Part shown: positions 25,662 through 33,984 of the stretch, piece after piece | How positions within the stretch are numbered: the first letter of the stretch is position 1 | Layout of the letters: every line of letters starts with the position of its first letter | NCBI RefSeq assembly: GCF_019236175.1 | Contig: NZ_JAFAJM010000014.1 | Coordinates: forward strand, 186,001 to 250,000 | Source: Chryseobacterium sp. | GTDB lineage: Bacteria; Bacteroidota; Bacteroidia; Flavobacteriales; Weeksellaceae | Direction of reading: 5' to 3' | DNA: 64,000 bases | The notes under the pieces: model-generated | What the model was told of the DNA's origin: nothing | Database searches by the model: none | Seen by the model: the letters and a program-made list of their open reading frames with translations, nothing else | Position numbers and translations under genes: made by a program

Positions 25662-25669
25662 CAAATATA
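25662..25669 (-). promoter_or_regulatory. -7 box of the HMG-CoA lyase gene
   Basis: Minus-strand TATATTTG, exact TAnnTTTG, 18 bp before the ATG. It contains the TTG that an automatic caller would use as start. Confidence 0.6.
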
Positions 25670-25916
25670 ATAAAACTAAACTATTTAGTATACTCTACAT
25701 ACAAATCTAACATTATTTTGATTTTCAAAGTTTTATATCCGATTTATAATTTCAATAACTGATATTCCATTGCCGATAAGGTATTCTAACAACAGATTTA
25801 ATCAGCTCAGAACAACGTATTTTAATATATTTGATTGAAGCCCTGACTTATAAATCTGAAATAATAGACTCAGTAATCATATCCTCCGTTAATATTTTTA
25901 ACCCAAAACAGTAGCC

Positions 25917-26849
25917 ATGAAAGTTGTACTTATTTTATCACTATTTTTTTCTGTTCTATGTAACAGCCAGCAAAACAGCAATGATCATAAATATTTAGAA
26001 TTAGAAACAATTTCTAAAAAATCCCGTGAGCTGAAAGACCAATATGATTCTTTAGTGGAAAAAAACAAACGCAATCTTATCAATGAGGATGGGGTATATT
26101 TTAATAAGGCCTTATATGAGCAGGAGAAGCAAAAGAAAAATGGAGAATGGATAAATCCTCTTTTATCAAAATCTACATATACTCTAAAAGCAGGAGATAA
26201 TGAATTTTTTATCAAAGATGAAGGACAAGGTCTGCAAATTTATCTTACAAAAAAGGGATATCTCATGGAACAGATACACATGATCAAGAAAGATGGCAAT
26301 GTGGAGAGGGTGATTAATTTTTCTGAAGGAATAAGTGCAAGCTATGATGACTACAATCACAAAATATCTGTCTATCATTTTATCCAAGACCAATACGATC
26401 CTCATAAAGAAGACCTCATGCTTTACAGGGAATATATTAATAAGCAAGTGGTATCGGAAAAGAACTACAAAAAAGATTTCAAAATCAGTAAGGAGCAAAT
26501 GCTAAAAGAGCTGCCCAGTAATTTTTACTATACTGCACTGGATTATCTGGTAAGAAAGCAAGAAGAATGGCATAAAAAAAGAGAAATTGAGAAATCCGTT
26601 AATGAAATTGAAACAGAAATAAAAAAACGCTTACAGCCTGTTAAAAACAGGTTACAAACAGCACTGGAAACTAAGAATGATTTTTATAAGGAAATTAGAA
26701 TTTTTAAACTGTACAATGAAAGCAACACCCCTTTCTATCATTTGACTATCCCTGAAAACCCGGCAATCACAAGTGTTTACTGGATGATAAATATTGATGG
26801 AAAATCCAATAAAATAACCCGCATAGAGCAAATAATTCCTATTGATTAA
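25917..26849 (+). CDS. Secreted hypothetical protein
   Basis: 310-aa protein with a signal peptide (MKVVLILSLFFSVLCNSQQ). The mature part has a charged helical region (KSRELKDQYDSLVEKNKR), a beta-rich middle (GDNEFFIKDEGQGLQIYLTKKGYLMEQ), and a second long Lys/Glu helix (VRKQEEWHKKREIEKSVNEIETEIKKR). No family or active-site motif recognised. It is isolated, with non-coding stretches of 250 and 170 bp on either side. Its GC is slightly lower than that of its neighbours, which may mark an accessory gene. Confidence 0.6.
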   Translation: MKVVLILSLFFSVLCNSQQNSNDHKYLELETISKKSRELKDQYDSLVEKNKRNLINEDGVYFNKALYEQEKQKKNGEWINPLLSKSTYTLKAGDNEFFIKDEGQGLQIYLTKKGYLMEQIHMIKKDGNVERVINFSEGISASYDDYNHKISVYHFIQDQYDPHKEDLMLYREYINKQVVSEKNYKKDFKISKEQMLKELPSNFYYTALDYLVRKQEEWHKKREIEKSVNEIETEIKKRLQPVKNRLQTALETKNDFYKEIRIFKLYNESNTPFYHLTIPENPAITSVYWMINIDGKSNKITRIEQIIPID

Positions 26850-26990
26850 TAATGGATATAATCTAAATACCTCAACCACCGGCATCCCTCATCTTACAAG
26901 TTTTAATAGAATAAAGTAAAAACTTTAATTTTAAAGATATAAGTCATGTTTTCTAAAAGGTATTCCACCCACTGTATACAAATTACGTCG

Positions 26991-26998
26991 TATATTTG
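26991..26998 (+). promoter_or_regulatory. -7 box of pepT
   Basis: TATATTTG, exact TAnnTTTG, 21 bp before the chosen ATG. The longest possible frame of pepT starts at a TTG inside this box. Confidence 0.6.
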
Positions 26999-27019
26999 TT
27001 CAAATTTAGAATAAATCTG

Positions 27020-28267
27020 ATGAGTACAATAGAATTCAATCCGTTATGGAAAGAGAAATTACTGAACCGTTTTCTTAGTTATGTAAAAATATATTCAACC
27101 AGTGATGCAGAAAGTGAAACAACACCTTCTACTCCAAGACAATGGGATATTGCCAATTATATTACTGAAGAACTGAGAACCATTGGTTTGGAAGACGTTT
27201 CAATTGATGGGAACGGGTATATTATGGGTTATATTCCTTCGAATCTTGAAAACGATGACAGACCTACGATCGGCTTCATTTCCCATTATGATACATCACC
27301 TGATTTCAGCGGGGAAAATGTAAATCCTCAGGTCTGGAAGAATTATGATGGAAATGATCTTTTATTAAACCAGACGACAGGATTCACTTTATCTCCTTCA
27401 AGATTTGAAAGTTTAAAAAAATACGTCGGGCAGACCTTAATTACGACTGACGGAAATACTCTTCTCGGAGCTGATGATAAAGCAGGTTGTGCAGAAATTG
27501 TAACCGCTGCAGAATACCTGATTGCTCATCCGGAAATCAAGCACGGAAGAATTGCGGTAGGATTTACCCCTGACGAAGAAATCGGAAGAGGTGCTCACAA
27601 ATTTGATGTGGCAAAATTCGGTGCTGAATGGGCGTACACAATGGATGGAGGTGAAGTTGGAGAACTGGAATATGAAAACTTTAATGCAGCCGGAGCTGTA
27701 GTAAAAATCCACGGATTAAGCGTACACCCTGGTTATGCGTATGGTAAAATGATCAATGCAGCATTACTGGCTTCTGAATTTGCACAGATGTTGCCTGCTA
27801 ATGAAACTCCTGCAACCACTAAAGGGTTTGATGGTTTTTATCATTTAATGGATATCAATGCTGATATTTCTGAAGCTAAACTTCAATATATCATTCGTGA
27901 TCACGACGCCGATAAATTTGAAGCCAGAAAGAAATTCATGGCGGAAAAAGTGGCTGAATTCAACCAGAAACATGGTGAAGGGACTGCTGAAGTAGAAATC
28001 AAGGAACAATACAGAAACATGAAGCAGCAGTTTGAAGGCAAAATGCACATTGTGGACCTTGCGGCCAAAGCAATGACGGAAGCGGGAATTGAACCTAAAA
28101 TCAAAGCGATCAGAGGAGGAACAGACGGAGCACAGTTGTCTTATATGGGTCTTCCTTGTCCTAATATTTTCGCCGGAGGGATCAATTTCCACGGGCCTTA
28201 CGAATATGTAGCGCTAGAAAGTATGGAAAAAGCTACTGAAGTTATTATTAACATCGTAAAAGCTTAA
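27020..28267 (+). CDS. pepT: Peptidase T (tripeptide aminopeptidase)
   Basis: 415-aa M20B zinc aminopeptidase that removes the N-terminal residue from tripeptides in the cytoplasm. Metal and catalytic motifs: ISHYDTSPD (H89, D91), LLGADDKAG, TPDEEIGRGAH (Glu pair), and GGTDGAQLSYMGLPCPNIFAGG...FHGPYEY (C-terminal His ligand). The ATG at MSTIEFNP is used because the longer frame begins in the promoter. Length agrees with the family (about 410 aa). Followed after 6 bp by a small secreted-protein gene, probably one transcript. Confidence 0.95.
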   Translation: MSTIEFNPLWKEKLLNRFLSYVKIYSTSDAESETTPSTPRQWDIANYITEELRTIGLEDVSIDGNGYIMGYIPSNLENDDRPTIGFISHYDTSPDFSGENVNPQVWKNYDGNDLLLNQTTGFTLSPSRFESLKKYVGQTLITTDGNTLLGADDKAGCAEIVTAAEYLIAHPEIKHGRIAVGFTPDEEIGRGAHKFDVAKFGAEWAYTMDGGEVGELEYENFNAAGAVVKIHGLSVHPGYAYGKMINAALLASEFAQMLPANETPATTKGFDGFYHLMDINADISEAKLQYIIRDHDADKFEARKKFMAEKVAEFNQKHGEGTAEVEIKEQYRNMKQQFEGKMHIVDLAAKAMTEAGIEPKIKAIRGGTDGAQLSYMGLPCPNIFAGGINFHGPYEYVALESMEKATEVIINIVKA

Positions 28268-28273
28268 TACATT

Positions 28274-28840
28274 ATGAAAAAGCTCTTAGCATTAGCATTT
28301 ATTGTCACTTTTGTTTTCAGCCATGCCCAGATTTCTGAATTTCAGAAGGCAGACTCCCGCTATGACAGAAAGAAAACGGCTCTTTATAAAAAATATCCTA
28401 AGCCTAATGATTTAAAGACTAAGCTGGAGTGGCTTTTGACTGAAGATAAAATAACGTCATACAAGAAAGCCCTGGATAAGCTTTCTACAGAGGACAAAAA
28501 AATGATTGCTTCAGATCCGCCAGCAAAGGCTAAGATCACCAAAGAAGCGGAGTACGACAAAGGAAAAGCAGCCTATCTAAGGCTTTTATATGAAGCTGTA
28601 GATCTTAGTTTTTTAAACTATGCTTCGGATTCTTATAAAGCAACCATGAGTTTTGTGGTAGATTCTAAGGGACATGCTCTTGATGCTCAGGTAAAAGGGA
28701 ACAATGAAGATGTGAATGCATTCATTGAGGCCGCTTTTTATCGCATCAGAGAGAAAGGCCAGTGGAAACCGGCAGAAAGTAGCGGTAAACCTGTATCTTC
28801 TACAGTTACCCTTCCTCTGGTACTGACATTTAAAAAATAA
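28274..28840 (+). CDS. Secreted protein with TonB-C-terminal-like domain
   Basis: 188-aa exported protein (signal MKKLLALAFIVTFVFSHAQ). The first half is Lys-rich and helical; the second (about 110-188) looks like a TonB/TolA C-terminal fold: ATMSFVVDSKGHALDAQVKGNNEDVNAFIEAAFYRIREKGQWKPAESSGKPVSSTVTLPLVLTFKK. It lacks the N-terminal membrane anchor and Pro-rich span of a true TonB, so it cannot transduce energy in the usual way. Probably co-transcribed with pepT. A similar stand-alone domain is encoded at 37851-38258. Confidence 0.7.
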   Translation: MKKLLALAFIVTFVFSHAQISEFQKADSRYDRKKTALYKKYPKPNDLKTKLEWLLTEDKITSYKKALDKLSTEDKKMIASDPPAKAKITKEAEYDKGKAAYLRLLYEAVDLSFLNYASDSYKATMSFVVDSKGHALDAQVKGNNEDVNAFIEAAFYRIREKGQWKPAESSGKPVSSTVTLPLVLTFKK

Positions 28841-28845
28841 ATACC

Positions 28846-28875
28846 ATCCCTCTACTGCACAGTGGAGGGATTTTA
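28846..28875 (+). terminator. First terminator after the pepT transcript
   Basis: Eleven-bp stem ATCCCTCTACT/AGTGGAGGGAT (one T-G pair) with a GCAC loop, followed by TTTTAAAAAA. Confidence 0.75.
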
Positions 28876-28906
28876 AAAAATACGCTGTTCAGCTTCAAGA
28901 TGATGT

Positions 28907-28935
28907 AAAACCGGAAGAATATTCTTCCGGTTTTT
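28907..28935. terminator. Second terminator: perfect 28-bp palindrome
   Basis: AAAACCGGAAGAAT directly followed by its exact reverse complement ATTCTTCCGGTTTT, with one more T. The stem is flanked by A and T runs, so it can terminate in both directions. Confidence 0.75.
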
Positions 28936-28960
28936 GTATGGAGTATATTTCCCTACAAAA

Positions 28961-28979
28961 GAATCTTATCATAAGATTC
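28961..28979. promoter_or_regulatory. 19-bp palindrome upstream of the second PorT-like gene
   Basis: GAATCTTAT-C-ATAAGATTC is a perfect 9-bp inverted repeat with a single central base, about 80 bp before the PorT-like ATG. It has no adjacent T-run and is too tight to be a terminator loop, so a dimeric repressor or activator site is the likely reading. Confidence 0.45.
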
Positions 28980-29057
28980 CTGCCGTTCATCAAATAAAAT
29001 TTCATCCCATCTTCAGGAATTGTTGTTTTGCATCCAATTTCTAACAATAATCAACTT

Positions 29058-29654
29058 ATGAAACAACAATTTTTAGCAATCAGTGCATTCTTATTGTGCA
29101 TCGGCAGTTCAATTCATCTACAGGCACAGCAGACACCGGCTTTTCACATCGGGGTCAAGGGCGGAACCAATTTTACAAAGACCTCAACGGAGTCCTCTTC
29201 CTTGGAAGGGAAATACGGATTCGGTTATCAGGCAGGGCTAATGACCAGAATGGATATCGGAAAGCTTTACGTACAGGGAGAAGCCTTATTCAACAAAAGA
29301 AAAACATCTTACGAATCAAAAGACGGAACTTCTGCAAAACTGTCATGGAATTCTATTGATATCCCGGTGGTTGTGGGATATAAGGTAGTAAAAACCGATG
29401 ATTTTAATCTGAGAGTATTTGCAGGAGGTGTATACAGCTATGCTTTTAAAAATAATCTTTCAACCTCTGCAGCCATACGGGAAGGTTTCGAAAAGTTTGA
29501 TAAATCCAATATCGGAATTACCGGGGGTATCGGAGTGGATTACAAAAATTTTACCGTAGATCTAAGATACGAAAATGGCCTTTCCAATGTCAGTAAAGTA
29601 TTTAAATCCAAACCTCACAGTTTCAGTCTTGGGATAGGTTATTTCTTATTCTAA
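29058..29654 (+). CDS. PorT-like outer-membrane beta-barrel protein
   Basis: 198-aa protein with signal MKQQFLAISAFLLCIGSSIHLQAQQ and an eight-strand-type barrel (FHIGVKGGTNFTKTS, YGFGYQAGLMTRMDIGKLYVQGEALFNKRKT, WNSIDIPVVVGYKV, GGIGVDYKNFTVDLRYENGLSNVS, HSFSLGIGYFLF). The ATG after ATCAACTT is used; the earlier TTG gives extra residues before the signal peptide. It precedes a kinase/LytTR pair in the same order of gene types as the 17869-20508 cassette, suggesting a recurring module. Confidence 0.87.
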   Translation: MKQQFLAISAFLLCIGSSIHLQAQQTPAFHIGVKGGTNFTKTSTESSSLEGKYGFGYQAGLMTRMDIGKLYVQGEALFNKRKTSYESKDGTSAKLSWNSIDIPVVVGYKVVKTDDFNLRVFAGGVYSYAFKNNLSTSAAIREGFEKFDKSNIGITGGIGVDYKNFTVDLRYENGLSNVSKVFKSKPHSFSLGIGYFLF

Positions 29655-29676
29655 AAACTTGATTTATCTTTACCAT

Positions 29677-29709
29677 TAGAAACTGTATCACTGCAGTTTC
29701 TATTTTTTT
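29677..29709 (+). terminator. Terminator between PorT-like gene and kinase gene
   Basis: Nine-bp stem TAGAAACTG/CAGTTTCTA with an 8-nt loop and a following TTTTTTT. It ends just 13 bp before the kinase ATG, so the kinase may be expressed by read-through or from a weak promoter inside this region. Confidence 0.8.
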
Positions 29710-29721
29710 ACCAATTTACTT

Positions 29722-30783
29722 ATGACGAAATCTTTTGTTTTAAAAGAATATATATTCACTTTTATGTTCTGGCTTGTTTTAACCATTGTATTATGGTGTA
29801 ATTTCCAGACTGAGACCGAGAAATACCTGGCTATGCTCCAGGCAGTGATCATTGCTGTCAGTTCTTTTATGCTCACCCATTTTTTAACTAACCGGCTTCT
29901 TCCAAAAGCTTTATGGACAAAAAATATGAAACGTTTTCTGATCCAGGCAGCACTGGTTATTTTCATTTTAAGTGTCATATTTTCTGTTATTTTCACCTAT
30001 CTTGAGGCAGCACCCAAACAACAGCTTCCTTCTGAATTTTCAGGCCATCTTCCTTTTTTATGGCGGGGCTTTTATATGTCTTTACCGGCTTCATTTCTGA
30101 TCAACGGATCTGCATGCGGAATCAAATTCTATAAAGAACACGGAAGAATAGAACGGGATCACATCCTTCTTCAGCAGGCTCATCTTGAAAATCAGCTTAA
30201 ATTACTGCAGGATCAGATCAATCCTCATCTGGTATTCAATATTATGAATCATATTCACATTCTGATGAAAACAGATACACAACTTGCTGATTTTCTGCTG
30301 ATGAAATTTTCAGACATTCTTCGCTATCAGCTGTATCACTGCAATCAGAGCCTGGTTCCTCTGGATAAGGAAATTGAGTATTTGCAGAATCTTGTGGAAG
30401 TAGAAAAGCTGAGGTGGGGAAATGAACTCGAAGTGGAGGCCCTATGGGAAATCAATAATAAAAAGGCAGATATTGCCCCGTTACTACTGGTTCCTTTTAT
30501 TGAAAATGCCTTTAAATACGTGTGCAGACTTCCCGGACATACAGGTTATATTAAAATCCACTGTAAGGAAAAACACGGCAATCTTTCCTTTTATGTTGAA
30601 AATTCTTATTCTGATATGATCAAGTATAGAAAAAAGGAAAAAGAAGGCGGGATTGGTCTTCAGAATGTAAAAAAACGTTTAAAATTACAATATCCTGATT
30701 CTCATAACCTGAAAATTGAATCAAATAATCTCGTTTATACCGTAAGTTTATCCTTAGAATTATCCAAAGAAAATGAACAGTAA
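29722..30783 (+). CDS. LytS/YehU-type sensor histidine kinase
   Basis: 353-aa membrane kinase with four spans in the first 130 residues (about 10-26, 38-54, 70-93, 113-131). The phospho-acceptor is H169 in LQDQINPHLVFNIMNH, where the usual PHFLFN is PHLVFN. N-box LLLVPFIENAFKYVCRLPGH and G-box GGIGLQNVKKRLKLQYP are complete. Partner of the following LytTR regulator, whose start overlaps its last 11 nt. Confidence 0.92.
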   Translation: MTKSFVLKEYIFTFMFWLVLTIVLWCNFQTETEKYLAMLQAVIIAVSSFMLTHFLTNRLLPKALWTKNMKRFLIQAALVIFILSVIFSVIFTYLEAAPKQQLPSEFSGHLPFLWRGFYMSLPASFLINGSACGIKFYKEHGRIERDHILLQQAHLENQLKLLQDQINPHLVFNIMNHIHILMKTDTQLADFLLMKFSDILRYQLYHCNQSLVPLDKEIEYLQNLVEVEKLRWGNELEVEALWEINNKKADIAPLLLVPFIENAFKYVCRLPGHTGYIKIHCKEKHGNLSFYVENSYSDMIKYRKKEKEGGIGLQNVKKRLKLQYPDSHNLKIESNNLVYTVSLSLELSKENEQ

Positions 30784-31510
30784 TAATATCCCTAAAATGA
30801 AATGCCTGATTGTGGATGATGAGCCACTGGCAAGATTCCACCTGAAGGAACTGGCAGATCAGATTGATTTTTTATCTGTTGAAGGAACCTGTGCTACTGC
30901 ACTGGAAGCTGACACTAAAGTAAAGGAAAGCGAAATAGATCTTCTTTTTCTGGATATTAATATGCCTTATCTGAGTGGTCTTGAATTTCTGGAACAGCTT
31001 GAAAATCCTCCTTTATGTATTCTTACCACGGCCTATTCCGAATATGCACTGGAAGGATTCCGTTTACAGGTAGTAGATTATCTTTTAAAGCCGATTGCTT
31101 TTAATCGTTTTTATCAGGCGGTCAATAAAGCCCAGCAACAGTTTATTATCAGTGAAAAACATAAAAAAAATGTACCGCTGGATGATCCTTTTCTCTACGT
31201 AAGGCAATCCGATTCCTTTATTAAAGTTTCATGGGTTGATATTTTATACATTGAAAGTATGCAGAATTATACCAAGCTTCATTTTAAGGATAAGGCTCTG
31301 ATCATTCATCAGACGATGAAGGCTATTGAAGAATCTCTGCCTTCCGAACATTTTTTCAGAATCCACAAATCATTCCTGATTAATATTTTACATATTGATA
31401 TGATTTCCGGAGGCCGTCTGTTTATTAATAAAACCGAGCTCCCTATTTCCCGTACCAGAAAAGAGGAATTACTTAATCAGGTGGTCTATAAAAAGTTAAT
31501 TAGTAAGTAA
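30773..31510 (+). CDS. LytTR-family response regulator
   Basis: 245-aa regulator. The receiver has an intact D15-D16 pair, D61 in LLFLDINMP, T in LTTAYSEYAL and K in YLLKPI; the C-terminal LytTR domain begins FIKVSWVDILYIESMQNYTKL and includes FFRIHKSFLINILHIDMI. The first ATG overlaps the kinase; a Met eight codons later (MKCLIVDDEP) is equally plausible. No 21-bp repeat pair of the type seen near the first system is evident upstream of this cassette. Confidence 0.92.
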   Translation: MNSNNIPKMKCLIVDDEPLARFHLKELADQIDFLSVEGTCATALEADTKVKESEIDLLFLDINMPYLSGLEFLEQLENPPLCILTTAYSEYALEGFRLQVVDYLLKPIAFNRFYQAVNKAQQQFIISEKHKKNVPLDDPFLYVRQSDSFIKVSWVDILYIESMQNYTKLHFKDKALIIHQTMKAIEESLPSEHFFRIHKSFLINILHIDMISGGRLFINKTELPISRTRKEELLNQVVYKKLISK

Positions 31511-31514
31511 AAAA

Positions 31515-31591
31515 TGGAGGCCGGAAGAAAGAAGTAAGGCTTTTAATTTTATGACAATCGCCTTTAAATAATCTCTTTCCTCCGGCTTCCA
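31515..31591. repeat. Long imperfect inverted repeat between convergent genes
   Basis: TGGAGGCCGGAAGAAAGA (31515-31532) faces TCTTTCCTCCGGCTTCCA (31574-31591), pairing at 16 of 18 positions with the others G-T capable; inner arms AAGGC/GCCTT extend the stem. It fills the space between the LytTR stop and the next minus-strand stop and probably serves as a bidirectional terminator. A similar structure lies at 43868-43978. Confidence 0.55.
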
Positions 31592-31594
31592 GCC

Positions 31595-32500
31595 TTATAA
31601 ATTCCAGCGTAATGCAACAGCAACATAGAATGTACTGGCAAATCTGGGATCTTCCATCTTTTTAGTTTTAAAAATATTTTTGATCTTTCGGTCACTTTCG
31701 CTGAAACTTCTCAACAGAGCAGTTCCTCCGGTAACACGAAGACTGAGTTTATCACTCAGTTGAATTTCAGGTCTCAGACCTGCTGTAATCTGCTGATAAC
31801 CTACTAATACAGACTTACCATCTTTATTTCTTTCCGCAGACATCCCGCTGAGATCAATGGCAGCCTTTAAAGAAAACTGATCTGAAAACTGGTATCCCGC
31901 TTCCATTCCTTCAGGGAAGTTGATTCTTACTTTGATTTTTCCATTGGTTTTCCAGTCGAAATAAATCCATGGTAACACCATAGGAACACCAAATGCCGTG
32001 GTAAGAATCGGGCCACCGCCCAGTGCAAGATTAGGATTAAAATGTCTCACAAATACAATTCCTCCCTGCCCCAATACATCATCAAAACTTATTCGTTCCA
32101 GATCAGTATATACTCCCACTGAAGCCATCATCATTATACTCCATTTCTTGCCCAAAGGACGCATATGCTGAATTCCTATTTGAGCATTGAGCATTTGAGA
32201 GGGAAATAACGGGGTTTCATAATTCTTATGGGTCATCTTTGCATACGATCCGCTCAATAACATTGACCAGGCTTTTACTTTACCGTTACTGTCTTTTTTT
32301 ACAGATAAAGGGATATTTAGATTCAGCCCTACCCTTTTAAAATCACTGGTGGAATTTGTTTTTACGCTATCTTCCGGTCGGATATAGCTGGAAGCCGGAA
32401 TATATTCGGTTTTCAGCTCGGCAGATATTCCGGATTGTGCACTGACCCAGTATCCTAATGGCAGCAGACAGCAAAAAGCCGTCACAAGGTTTCTCTTCAT
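31595..32500 (-). CDS. Predicted outer-membrane beta-barrel protein (DUF6268-like)
   Basis: 301-aa protein with a signal peptide (about 1-22, WVSAQ) and alternating amphipathic strands ending in TFYVAVALRWNL, the terminal-aromatic end typical of outer-membrane barrels. Segments such as LNLNIPLSVKKDSNGKVKAWSMLLSGSY and DLERISFDDVLGQGGIVFVRHFNPNLALGGGP fit DUF6268 as I recall it. Single gene, convergent with the LytTR gene. Role unknown. Confidence 0.7.
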   Translation of the reverse strand: MKRNLVTAFCCLLPLGYWVSAQSGISAELKTEYIPASSYIRPEDSVKTNSTSDFKRVGLNLNIPLSVKKDSNGKVKAWSMLLSGSYAKMTHKNYETPLFPSQMLNAQIGIQHMRPLGKKWSIMMMASVGVYTDLERISFDDVLGQGGIVFVRHFNPNLALGGGPILTTAFGVPMVLPWIYFDWKTNGKIKVRINFPEGMEAGYQFSDQFSLKAAIDLSGMSAERNKDGKSVLVGYQQITAGLRPEIQLSDKLSLRVTGGTALLRSFSESDRKIKNIFKTKKMEDPRFASTFYVAVALRWNL

Positions 32501-32598
32501 AATTTAAATTTTATGCAAAGAGAAACCTTTGTGCATTTTTTACAAAAATTACTTGATTAAGTGCCCGGATTCTATGACGACAGGATTAAATAACAGGA

Positions 32599-33816
32599 TT
32601 AAAAATCTTCCAAAGAAGCTTCTGCCGGAACAGTTGTTTTCTGGCTTTTGAAAATACGATATCCAAACCACACTGCCATTGCAGCCATTCCTGTACGCGT
32701 TACCACCATTGGCATGATTGAACCTGCTTCTAATAAGCCCAGTAACCCCGACATCAGAAAAGTCACCATCAACTGCATAAATCCGAGGAGCGCGGCAGCG
32801 GTTCCACGGCCTTCTTTAAAAGGTGATAAAGCGTGAGCGGATGTAATAGGAAACAATATTCCAATGGCAAGTAATGACAGATACAACATTGCTATTTCTA
32901 AGGCTACAGATAAATTTTCAGCAGCAATCAGAATATGCAGAGCACAAACCACCAGTAATACCATCGTAGCGATAAACAAAAGTGCTGAGTTGCTTATTCT
33001 CCTGATCAGCCTGGGAGTAATATAGGCTGCCGTTATCAGAGCCAAAGAGTTAAAAGCAAAGATAAAGCTAAAGACTCCGCTAGAGAACCCGTGAAGCTCC
33101 ATAAATAAGAACGGCGCATTCGAAATATAAATAATAAGAGAGGCAAAAGCAATACTTCCCACCATGGTACTGTTGATAAAATCCCGGTTTGAAATAATCA
33201 TTTTCAGCTGGTCCTTTACTCCTTTTTCGTCTTGATGTATATCTGGCTGGCTGATTCTGGTATTCGTTTCCGGAACATATTTGTACACCATAAAAAGGGT
33301 GATCAGTCCCATAATACACAGAAAGGCAAAAGAGCTGTTCCAGCCCCAGAATTTAAGAAATACACTTCCTAAAAGAGGAGCTACAATAGGTGCAATACCG
33401 CTTATCTGGGATTGTTGTGAGAAAATAGTAACAGACTTCTGCTTATCATAAAGATCAATAATGATAGCTCTTCCGATAACAATCCCTGCACTTCCTCCAA
33501 AAGCCTGCAGAAAGCGCATGGCCCATAAAACATAAATATCTGAGGTAAAATAGATGGCTGTTGCTCCTATAATAAAAAGTAAAAGCCCACAATACAACAT
33601 AGGTTTACGCCCTTTTTTATCTGATAAGGGCCCCCATAATAACTGCCCGAAAGCAAATCCTGCAAAGAAAACAGAAATGGATATCTGGATATGCCCGATA
33701 TCGGTTTTAAAAATATCCGCCATACTTGGAAAAGCGGGAAGGTAAAGGTCTATACTTAAGGACTCCAACGTGTTGAGCAGTGCTAAAATAAACACTACAA
33801 TATTTAACTTCTTCAT
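32599..33816 (-). CDS. Bcr/CflA-type MFS multidrug transporter
   Basis: 405-aa 12-span proton antiporter of the DHA1 group. Typical features: first loop ESLSIDLYLPAFPSMADIF, motif A GQLLWGPLSDKKGRKPML between spans 2 and 3, span 4 ALQAFGGSAGIVIGRAIIIDLYD, and motif C-like GIAPIVAPLLG in span 5. The ATG at MKKLNIVV is used; a TTG two codons earlier is less likely. It stands alone upstream of an AraC-type regulator on the same strand, which may control it. Confidence 0.92.
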   Translation of the reverse strand: MKKLNIVVFILALLNTLESLSIDLYLPAFPSMADIFKTDIGHIQISISVFFAGFAFGQLLWGPLSDKKGRKPMLYCGLLLFIIGATAIYFTSDIYVLWAMRFLQAFGGSAGIVIGRAIIIDLYDKQKSVTIFSQQSQISGIAPIVAPLLGSVFLKFWGWNSSFAFLCIMGLITLFMVYKYVPETNTRISQPDIHQDEKGVKDQLKMIISNRDFINSTMVGSIAFASLIIYISNAPFLFMELHGFSSGVFSFIFAFNSLALITAAYITPRLIRRISNSALLFIATMVLLVVCALHILIAAENLSVALEIAMLYLSLLAIGILFPITSAHALSPFKEGRGTAAALLGFMQLMVTFLMSGLLGLLEAGSIMPMVVTRTGMAAMAVWFGYRIFKSQKTTVPAEASLEDF

Positions 33817-33984
33817 AAACAATGATAAGCCTCAAAGGCGATTTTTCAGTCTGCAAAATTGACTAAAAAACCAAAAGCTTACAATAAAACAACTGAAGGA
33901 AGACCAGCACAAACTGAGGATCAGCCTTAGCATTCATATTAAATTTATCCCCTCAAAACCACACAGAACGGAACATTCTGAGGA

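Noticed and set aside
25644..25664. TTG start giving seven extra residues for HMG-CoA lyase
   Set aside because: The TTG is part of an exact TAnnTTTG -7 box and the ATG matches the family N-terminus.
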